Of a stretch of 64,000 nt of DNA, positions 48,266 through 56,600 are shown in pieces. The position numbers and the translations under genes were made by a program. A model generated the notes under the pieces. That model made no database searches. It was not told the DNA's origin and was given only the letters and a program-made list of their open reading frames with translations. How positions within the stretch are numbered: the stretch's first letter is position 1; every line of letters begins with the position of its first letter. This DNA is from JACPIL01 sp964362365 (lineage in GTDB: Archaea > Nanobdellota > Nanobdellia > Woesearchaeales > GW2011-AR9), in the NCBI GenBank assembly GCA_964362365.1, contig CAYIEF010000003.1:3478-67477 (forward strand). Direction: 5' to 3'.

Positions 48266-50155
48266 ATGACAAACGCAAAAAATACAAAAGTATCAGGTCC
48301 AACCATTGGAATCGATCTAGGTACAACTTTCTCTGCGGTCGCAGTATTGGAAGGTGGAAAGCCGACTATTATTGCAAACGCAGAGGGAACCAGAACCACG
48401 CCCAGCGTAGTGCATGTAAAGGATGATGAAATTATCGTCGGGCAAGTGGCCAGAAACCAGGCTATTATTGATCCTTCGCACACTATCAGATCCATCAAAC
48501 GAAAGATGGGCACTGACGAGAAAGTAGAAATAGATGGAAAGGATTATACTCCAGAACAAATTTCTGCCATGATTTTACAAAAGCTGAAGCGTGATGCAGA
48601 AGCATACTTAGGGCAGACCGTACATAATGCAGTCATTACTGTTCCTGCCTATTTTAATGATGCGCAGAGGCAGGCGACTAAAAACGCCGGGGAGATCGCC
48701 GGACTGAATGTTCTTCGTATCATCAACGAGCCTACCGCCGCAGCTTTAGCGTACGGATTAGATAAACAGGGAAAAGATCATACTATCCTAGTATTCGATT
48801 TTGGAGGAGGAACATTTGATGTCTCTATCCTAGAATTAGGAGATGGCATCTTTGAAGTAAAATCTACTTCTGGAGACAATTTCTTGGGAGGAGATGATGT
48901 AGATCAGCTTATCATTGATCATCTGGCTAAAACTTTCAAAAGTTCAACCGGTATAGACTTGCGCAACGATGCGACCGCGATGCAGAGATTGAAAGAAGCG
49001 GCAGAGAAAGCAAAAATAGAGTTGTCTTCCAAGACCAAAGTGGAGATCAGCATTCCTTTTATCACTGCGGATCAGCACGGGCCAAAGCATATCAAAGAAG
49101 AATTAACTAGAGCTAAATTTGAAGAATTGATTTTCGAGATTCTGAAAAAATTAGAAGGGCCGGTAAAGAGCGCCTTACGCGATGCCGAACTTACTCCGGT
49201 AAAAATAGATAAAGTTATTTTTGTAGGCGGATCAACCAGAATCCCAGCAGTTCAAGAATTAGTAAAGAAACTCACCGGGAAAGAAGGAGATAAATCAGTT
49301 AATCCTGATGAGGCAGTAGCAGTAGGAGCAGCGATCCAAGCAGGAGTTCTGGCCGGAGATATCAAAGACGTCTTGCTTTTAGACGTCACTCCTTTATCAT
49401 TGGGGATAGAAACATTAGGCGGAGTATTTACTCAGCTTATCGAGAGAAATACGACCATCCCTACCAAAAAATCGCAAATATTCTCCACCGCAGCTGATAA
49501 CCAGACTGCAGTAACCATTCGAGTTGCACAAGGAGAAAGACCGATGTTTTCAGATAACAAGGTTTTGGGACAATTTGATTTAGTAGGAATACCTCCCGCG
49601 CCTCGAGGAGTTCCTCAGGTAGAAGTAACTTTTGACATTGATGCCAACGGAATACTTCATGTCAGCGCCCAGGATAAAGGGACCGGAAAAGAACACAAAA
49701 TTAAAATTACCGGCACGGGAAACCTGAGCAAAGATGAAGTGGAAAAGATGAAAGAAGAAGCGAAGAAAAACGAAGCGGAAGATGCCAAGAGAAAGGCGAA
49801 AATCGAAGCTGATAACAATGCCGAAGCAGTGATCTTCCAAACTAAAAAAGTTCTGGAAGATTTCAAAGACAAAGTCGATGCAGAGACCAAAAAGAAGATC
49901 GAGGCTAAAATTTCCGAACTGGAAACTGCTAAGAAAGAAGGAGACGTCTCAGCCATCAACGCCAAGATCGAAGAGCTGAACAAAACGGTGCAGGAAATTG
50001 GCTCCAAGATTTACCAAGAGATGGCTGCTAAACAACAGCAGCGGTCTCCGCCGAATTCAGAAGAAGCATCCAACGACACCACCGGCGACAGTGAGAAAGT
50101 AGTGGATGCTGAGTTCACTGAGAAAGGTAAGGAGAAGAAAAAGGGAAAAGCATAA
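48266..50155 (+). CDS. dnaK: Chaperone DnaK (Hsp70)
   Basis: 629 residues: ATPase domain with G-I-D-L-G-T-T-F-S-A-V, F-D-F-G-G-G-T-F-D and V-G-G-S-T-R-I-P, linker D-V-L-L-L-D-V-T-P-L-S-L-G, substrate domain and helical lid, ending in an acidic/basic tail. AGGAGG lies nine bases before the ATG. The DnaK system in archaea was acquired from bacteria. Cotranscribed with grpE. Confidence 0.97.
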   Translation: MTNAKNTKVSGPTIGIDLGTTFSAVAVLEGGKPTIIANAEGTRTTPSVVHVKDDEIIVGQVARNQAIIDPSHTIRSIKRKMGTDEKVEIDGKDYTPEQISAMILQKLKRDAEAYLGQTVHNAVITVPAYFNDAQRQATKNAGEIAGLNVLRIINEPTAAALAYGLDKQGKDHTILVFDFGGGTFDVSILELGDGIFEVKSTSGDNFLGGDDVDQLIIDHLAKTFKSSTGIDLRNDATAMQRLKEAAEKAKIELSSKTKVEISIPFITADQHGPKHIKEELTRAKFEELIFEILKKLEGPVKSALRDAELTPVKIDKVIFVGGSTRIPAVQELVKKLTGKEGDKSVNPDEAVAVGAAIQAGVLAGDIKDVLLLDVTPLSLGIETLGGVFTQLIERNTTIPTKKSQIFSTAADNQTAVTIRVAQGERPMFSDNKVLGQFDLVGIPPAPRGVPQVEVTFDIDANGILHVSAQDKGTGKEHKIKITGTGNLSKDEVEKMKEEAKKNEAEDAKRKAKIEADNNAEAVIFQTKKVLEDFKDKVDAETKKKIEAKISELETAKKEGDVSAINAKIEELNKTVQEIGSKIYQEMAAKQQQRSPPNSEEASNDTTGDSEKVVDAEFTEKGKEKKKGKA

Positions 50156-50188
50156 GCTTTTTAATTATTCTTTTTTTTATTTTGAAAA

Positions 50189-50590
50189 ATGGCAATAAGA
50201 GAATTTAGGCTGGAAGATGCAGAAGAGGTTTTTGTACTTTGGAAGAAAGCAGGAATATTCTATGACCCCTGGGATAAAAAGGAAAATCTGGCCGAGAAGC
50301 AAAAAAAAGAATCGGATCTCTTTTTAGTTTACGAAGAAAATAAGAAAGTTGTCGGTGTCGCCCTTAGCCAATATGATGGCTGGGGATCATATATACACCA
50401 TTTGGCTAGCGCTGATAGTTATGGTAAAATTGGAAGCGCATTAATCAAAGAAATGGAAAGAAGATTAAAGTCGAAAGGAGCTAAAACTGTTTTTTTATTT
50501 ACAAACCCAAAATCAAAAGAATCAGCATTTGTTCAAAACGAGGGATATAAAAGCTGGGGGATAAGCGAAGGCTGGGAGAAGAAACTATGA
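50189..50590 (+). CDS. GNAT-family N-acetyltransferase
   Basis: 133 residues with the GNAT core: I-R-E-F-R-L-E-D-A-E-E-V at the start, Y-I-H-H-L-A-S-A-D-S-Y-G-K-I-G-S-A-L-I-K-E-M-E as motif A, and F-L-F-T-N-P-K-S-K-E-S-A as motif B. Substrate unknown. It lies 33 bases after dnaK and overlaps the HD gene by four bases, an unusual guest in a chaperone operon. Confidence 0.88.
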   Translation: MAIREFRLEDAEEVFVLWKKAGIFYDPWDKKENLAEKQKKESDLFLVYEENKKVVGVALSQYDGWGSYIHHLASADSYGKIGSALIKEMERRLKSKGAKTVFLFTNPKSKESAFVQNEGYKSWGISEGWEKKL

Positions 50591-51231
50591 AACTTCCAAC
50601 CGAACAGCAGTGCCTGAACTATTTTGCGGAGTATAAAGTACCGGACAATATCTTTCGACATTGCTGCAAAGTTCGGGAAGTGGCCGTATTTTTAGCTAAG
50701 CGATTGGAAGGAAAGAAAATTCCTATCAATGTTGAATTTGTCAGCTGCCTAGCCTATTTTCACGATCTTTGTAAGATGATTGTTATTAAGGATTTTGGCG
50801 CAAATGAATTCCATAAAGATGCAACTGTAACCAAAGAACAGGCAAAATTCTGGGAAGAAATGCAACAAAAATATCAGAATCATTACGAAGGAGAGATGGC
50901 CCATAAAATATTCAAAGATAAGTACCCTGAATTAGCTCTGGCTTTGCGTGATGTAAGCAGTCCGCGCAATCAGAATCCAACTTGGGAAGAATTAGTGGTC
51001 CATTACGCGGATTGGCGGGTTTTAAGAGAAAAAATAGTTCTTTTAGGAGAGCGCCTGGCTTACTTGAAAAAAAGATATCCGCGCACTGCTGAAGCCTGGG
51101 ATAAATACGAACGGTTAATTAAATCACAAGAACAAAAAATATTTTCAGAACTTTCATTTGATCCGGGCGAATTAGCGGAAGAAATGGGAAGAGAAATTGA
51201 ACAGAAATCTCCGATGGTGCAGCATGGCTGA
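50587..51231 (+). CDS. HD-domain phosphohydrolase
   Basis: 214 residues with an HD metal site (H25, H59-D60 and a later D in H-Y-A-D-W-R). Such proteins hydrolyse nucleotides or phosphate esters; similarity to archaeal tRNA/nucleotide HD proteins is possible, but the substrate is not readable. It overlaps dnaJ by eight bases. Confidence 0.87.
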   Translation: MKLPTEQQCLNYFAEYKVPDNIFRHCCKVREVAVFLAKRLEGKKIPINVEFVSCLAYFHDLCKMIVIKDFGANEFHKDATVTKEQAKFWEEMQQKYQNHYEGEMAHKIFKDKYPELALALRDVSSPRNQNPTWEELVVHYADWRVLREKIVLLGERLAYLKKRYPRTAEAWDKYERLIKSQEQKIFSELSFDPGELAEEMGREIEQKSPMVQHG

Positions 51232-52363
51232 TAAAGATTATTATCAAATCCTTGGGGTGCAGAAAAATGCTACTAAGGAAGAAATTAAAAAAGCATTCAA
51301 GAAATTAGCGATGCAGTATCATCCTGATCGCGCTCCAGAAGACAAAAAGAAAGAACACGAAGAAAAATTCAAAGAGATCAATGAAGCAGTCTCTGTTTTA
51401 GGCGACGATAAAAAAAGGCAGCAATATGACCAATTTGGCAGCGCGGCATTTTCCGGAGGCGCTGGAGCTGGGGGATCGGGATTCCAGCAAGGTTTTGATT
51501 ATTCCGACATCATGTCCCAGTTTAGATCTGGCATGTTTGGTGACTTTGATGATATTTTTGATCACCTTTTCGGCGGCAGCAGAGGCGGAAGACAAAGAGC
51601 GCGGCGAGGAGCAGACTTATTGTATGAAACAGAGATAACCTTGGAAGAGGCATATTCCGGAGCTTCTAAGACTATTTCTTTAAACAAACTGGAACAATGT
51701 CCTGAATGCGAAGGGAAAGGAGCGCACCAATTTGAATCCTGTCGTCATTGCCACGGTTCAGGTTATATGAAAAGGACACAGCGCACCCCATTTGGTTTAT
51801 TCCAACAGACCGGCCCATGTCCTTACTGCCATGGGAAAGGAGAACTCCCTCAGGATTCTTGCAAGGAATGTGGTGGGGAAGGAGTGATAAGAAGGAAAAA
51901 AGAACTGGAAGTTTCTATCCCTGCAGGAATTGAAGATGGTATGCGGCTGCGTATTTCCGGGGAGGGGGAAATAGGAGAACAAAAAGGTCCAGCCGGGGAT
52001 CTTTATCTGCAGGTTAAGATTAAAGCGCATAAGCTCTTTCAAAGGAAAGGGAATGATCTGCATTTGACCGTCCCGGTTTCATTTTCGCAAGCAGTCTTGG
52101 GCGATGAAATTGAAGTGCCGACTGTCGACGGAAAAGCAAAATTGACTATTCCTGCTGGAACGCAGACAGAAACTATCCTGCGTATGCGCGGAAAAGGAAT
52201 GCCTTCTTTGCACGATTCTGGAAAAGGCGACCAAATGGCTACAATGCATGTCGCAGTTCCGACTAAACTCAACAAGAGACAAAAAGAGTTGATCAAAGAA
52301 CTTCACGAAGAAAAGCCGCAGACAGGTTTTTTTAAGAAGATTTTTACCAGTACTTTTTTGTAA
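51224..52363 (+). CDS. dnaJ: Chaperone DnaJ (Hsp40)
   Basis: 379 residues, type I DnaJ: J domain with H-P-D, Gly/Phe-rich linker, four CxxCxGxG-type zinc repeats (C-P-E-C-E-G-K-G, C-R-H-C-H-G-S-G, C-P-Y-C-H-G-K-G, C-K-E-C-G-G-E-G) and the C-terminal domains. ATG 51224 begins A-D-K-D-Y-Y, the normal family start. It completes the GrpE-DnaK-DnaJ set. Confidence 0.96.
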   Translation: MADKDYYQILGVQKNATKEEIKKAFKKLAMQYHPDRAPEDKKKEHEEKFKEINEAVSVLGDDKKRQQYDQFGSAAFSGGAGAGGSGFQQGFDYSDIMSQFRSGMFGDFDDIFDHLFGGSRGGRQRARRGADLLYETEITLEEAYSGASKTISLNKLEQCPECEGKGAHQFESCRHCHGSGYMKRTQRTPFGLFQQTGPCPYCHGKGELPQDSCKECGGEGVIRRKKELEVSIPAGIEDGMRLRISGEGEIGEQKGPAGDLYLQVKIKAHKLFQRKGNDLHLTVPVSFSQAVLGDEIEVPTVDGKAKLTIPAGTQTETILRMRGKGMPSLHDSGKGDQMATMHVAVPTKLNKRQKELIKELHEEKPQTGFFKKIFTSTFL

Positions 52364-52458
52364 AAAGCGCTGTCATGGCCAAGAAAGAAAATTTTATCAT
52401 AAGATTATTTTTGCGCAAGAAAAGCGAAAAATGAAAACTGATCTTTTCCAAATATTCT

Positions 52459-53691
52459 TTACTCATACTTCTCTCTATTCATGTATCTCCAAGCAACATA
52501 GAATCCAATCATTCCCAGCAATATTCCTACCAGCAGCCAGGGAGCGGCACCAGAGAAACCTCCAAATCCCACTGCTGCTCCAGTCAATGCCGGCGGAACG
52601 AGGTTTAGTTTTGCAGCATCTTCTTCCGTCACCAAGTTGGTCTCAAAGATAAATTTCTTTTCATCCATCCTGACCAAAGCCCAGAAATGTGCTGTCATCT
52701 CAAAAGTATACTTCCCAGGGCCTTTATCTTTGGCATCAAGGTAATCTGAAATTCGCTGCATCATCTCTGCTTCGATGTCCACCGAACGGGTCCTAAATTC
52801 ATCGATCTTCTGGCCTTCCCGCAGCACTTCTACATCGACATAGACATTGCGTATCTGCTGGTTCCATTTGTTAAGCAGATCCAAAGTATATTGATTGACT
52901 TTGTGAGCAATGAGGTATCGGTCGAAGTAAGTGATCTCTATCTCTGGCTTTCCGATAAGGAGAGTCTTGTACAATTCCAAGGTTTGGTCGTCATATTTAG
53001 TTATCGCAGAAACTTCGTACTGTCCTGCCTCATTGAAATTATCTTTTTCAATAGTTGTGGTGAGCAGTTTTGTTTCCTTGGTTTTAAGGCTCTCAGTCTG
53101 AGTTTCCAACTCATGTTCTTTCTGTTCTCTGTCATTGACATAAAACTTGGTCTGCACTTTCTGGATATCTTTTTTTCCTAAATTCTTCACTTCTGCCACC
53201 AGTTCAACTTCGTCTCCCTTCTCATGGAAGTTCAATGATCCTTCGACGTACAGATCAGGATAAGGTCCGATAAATGTTATTTTATGTTTTAACAGCAATT
53301 TAGACGAGACAGCGTTATCCAAGCCATCTTCGAATCGCTCTTCGATCACGATATTAGCGATGGAGCCTCCAGGAGGAATATCTTCTTTTTTGAATTCGAT
53401 CTCAAATTCTACTTCCTTGGCTTCATCTTCCGGGCGGAAGGTTAATTTTTTTGGATAGGTCTTTATCCTGACAAATTCGGCCATCTCCCCCTCTTCATAA
53501 ACATCGACCGTAAATTCTCTCCCTTCGTTATTGACTACCCACAGTTTTCCATCAATTTTGATATTGTTCTCCTCATACTCATCGACGGCAATATTTGTTT
53601 TCGCTGGCCTGATTCCAATAGCTGTAACTAACTGGATGCTCATCAAGAACATTAACAGGGCCGCTATCCATACTATCTTTTTCTGTTTCAT
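52459..53691 (-). CDS. Secreted Ig-like protein with C-terminal membrane anchor, 410 aa
   Basis: Signal peptide (6-24, ending T-A), two or three beta-sandwich domains (including a CARDB-like part with L-V-A-E-V-K-N-L-G-K-K-D near 170), and a C-terminal helix (about 380-402) with a basic tail. The plan resembles the 372-residue protein at 60.9 kb. It lies eight bases after the LamG giant, so it is the last gene of that operon. Probably part of the cell envelope. Confidence 0.78.
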   Translation of the reverse strand: MKQKKIVWIAALLMFLMSIQLVTAIGIRPAKTNIAVDEYEENNIKIDGKLWVVNNEGREFTVDVYEEGEMAEFVRIKTYPKKLTFRPEDEAKEVEFEIEFKKEDIPPGGSIANIVIEERFEDGLDNAVSSKLLLKHKITFIGPYPDLYVEGSLNFHEKGDEVELVAEVKNLGKKDIQKVQTKFYVNDREQKEHELETQTESLKTKETKLLTTTIEKDNFNEAGQYEVSAITKYDDQTLELYKTLLIGKPEIEITYFDRYLIAHKVNQYTLDLLNKWNQQIRNVYVDVEVLREGQKIDEFRTRSVDIEAEMMQRISDYLDAKDKGPGKYTFEMTAHFWALVRMDEKKFIFETNLVTEEDAAKLNLVPPALTGAAVGFGGFSGAAPWLLVGILLGMIGFYVAWRYMNREKYE

Positions 53692-53699
53692 CTTGTCTC

Positions 53700-56600
53700 T
53701 TAGCCAGTTATGGTAAAGGTCATGGTCGAAGTTTTGCTTCCTGGCGTTTCATTTCCAGGCACAGAAATGTTTAAATCAGTTAAAAAGTCATTGCTGATGC
53801 TGTGCCAATCTAAATTGATGACATGGAAGATGTTAGCGCCAAGGGTGCTGTTAGTTTGATTCCACTCCGTCGCCGAGGCAGTAGTATTAAATGCCCCGCT
53901 TTCGTTTGCTCTTATCTTGAATCGGTAAAAGCTTGAGGGCATCGACACCGCGGTGAAGAACGCGGTTCCAGTAACAGTTATGTTAGCGATGATATTTCCC
54001 ACATTTTCCACCCGGAAGGGAGAGGCATTATTTGGGGTGCTGACATTTGCTCCCACTGGCAATGTTCCAAATGCTACCGTTTCTTCTGTAACATTGATCG
54101 CTAGGTACGATTGCACGGTGAAATTGCGAGTTTCCGAGATACTGCCAGCATTGAGGCTATCGTTGGCAAGAACTCTCCAGAAATAGGATGTATCTACGCC
54201 CAATTCTGTGCTCAGAGTATAAGTAACGTTGTTAATAGTAGTATTGGTAATACCGCCAACATTTACTTCCAGATTGTTGAAGAGAATATTATCATCAACC
54301 TGTATTCTATAAGTAACCGCCTCTCCATCAGCATCGTTGGAAACGTTCCAAACAAAGGTAGGCGTTCTGGTAGTGACAGTACTTCGGTTGGTAAGATTCC
54401 AAAGCACTGGAATAGTGGGAGCGGTATTAACAATGGTAAGATTGTTTGAAATCACCAGCGGCCCATCTTCTGTTCCATCATTTGGCGTAGCCTGCACGGT
54501 CCAGTTTTCTCCGCGGACAGTTTCATTTGTAGTTATGACATTGGATTGGTTTCTCCAGATGGCATAGATCTGTGCTGCGGAGAGTGATCGGTTGAAAATA
54601 ATGACTTCATCGATGGTTCCGTTGAATCCGTTGACACCAGCAAATGCTTCCGGACTATCAATTCCAATGGCCAGATGCACAGTATTGGCGACAGATTTAC
54701 CGCTCAGCGCGGAAATGCTTCTGGTAGGCGGACTTCCGTCTGGAACGCCGTCAACATAGTAGGTTGCTGAAGCACCCCGGTCAAAGGTTACCGCAACATG
54801 ATGCCACTTATTATCAACAAGATCGGTTGCTGAATCTGCACTGCCAGATGCAAGACTAATACCATCACCTAGCAAGAAAGAGAGCCGTCGACGAGCTGGG
54901 GTAGTCTGAATAGCAAGCCGATATCCCTTATTGTTTGAATCTCTCTTACCAATAATCACCATCGAAGTAATGTCATTAAGGTCCATGGAAACATTTGATT
55001 TAATCCAGGCCATAAGGGTAAAATCATTGGTTCCGATATCTAAATTACCATTGTCGGTAATGTTGATAAATTGCCGTGAATCCGGCGCATTCACAAACTC
55101 AAATGCTCCCCTGTTATCGTAACCGCCGGTGGAGTTCCAGAATGCATTAAACACTGTTCCATTATAGCTGAAAGGGGTGTAATCCTTTGCTCCATTGGTT
55201 GTTCCGGTGGAATTTCCGCTCAGCGATCCTCCTTCAAAGGGCAAGTTGAGGAGAGCGATAGATGTTTCATTCCTGAGCCAGTTGTAAATTACTCTCACAG
55301 AATCACCATCAGGCTCCACTACGGTTGCATAGGCAGTTAAGTTTACTTCTGTTTTATTTGAAGAAAGATTGGTTGTATTTAACACCAAAGTAGTAATGTT
55401 GGGTGTGGTCCTAATGGTGATATTACTTGACATCACCAATTGTCCATCTTCATATCCATCATTCGGCGTAGCCTGTACGCTCCATTTTTCTCCTCCAACA
55501 GTTTCATTTGCCACAATGGTGTTTGTTTGGTTTCTCCAGATGGCATAGATTTGTCCTGCGGAGAGTGATCGGTTGAAAATCATCAATTCGTCGATGGTTC
55601 CATTGAAATCGTTGGCGCCTGCCGCCGCTCCAACTTCAGGATTAATCATTCCAATGGTCAGATGCGCTGTATTGGCGAGAGACCCCTGCCGCGCAGAAAT
55701 GGCCCTGTTAGGCGGACTTCCGTCTGGAACGCCGTCAACATAGTAGGTTGCTGAAGCATCCCGGTCAAAAGTTACAGCAACATGATGCCACTTATCATCA
55801 TCAAGATCAGTTGCTGACGCTGCCCCGCCAAACACCGTTCCCGTGCCATCATTTAGGGAAAAGGCTAGCCGTTGAAGCCCCGCAGAAGTGGCAGCTTCTA
55901 TAAATAATTCATATCCCGTGTTTGATGAATTCCTTTTGCTGAGAATTCTATATCCGCTCCCCGTAGAATCCCCAGACTCATTGTATTTAATCCAGGCCGT
56001 AACCGTAAAATCATTGGTTCCGATGTCTAAAGTATCATCATCTGTTATATTGATAAATTGTCGTGTACCAGTTGGATTATTCACGAATTTATATGCTCCA
56101 TTGTTATCGTAACCGCCGGTGGAGTTCCAGGATGCCCTATGTACTGATCCATTGTTGCTGTAAGGGGTATAATCTTTTGCCCCATTGGTTGTTCCACTGG
56201 AATTTCCGTTCAGTGATCCTCCTTCAAAGGGCATGTTGAGGACAGTAAAGGAGCTGCCATTCCTCAGCCAATTATAGATTACCTTGACGGTATCATCAGG
56301 ATCAGCATCCGAGGTAGTTGCGTAGGCAGTCAAGTTGACATTGGTATTATTGGAAGTGACATTGGTGCTGTTTAATACCAGGGCAGTTATAACTGGTTTA
56401 CCATTGAGGATAGTCTCATTCTTTGCTTTTATCGCTATCGTACCATCCGCAAATGTTCCATCGCTAAATCCGTCGTTTGGTGTAGCCTGCACGGTCCAGT
56501 TTTCTCCACGGACAGTTTCCTGCGCCACGATGACATCAGTTTGATTTCTCCATAACGCGTAGATCTGTTCTGCAGGCAGGCTTCTATTCCAGACCATCAC

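Noticed and set aside
52375..52434. 19-codon frame after dnaJ
   Set aside because: It is too short and shows no clear ribosome-binding site, so it is not reported as a gene.
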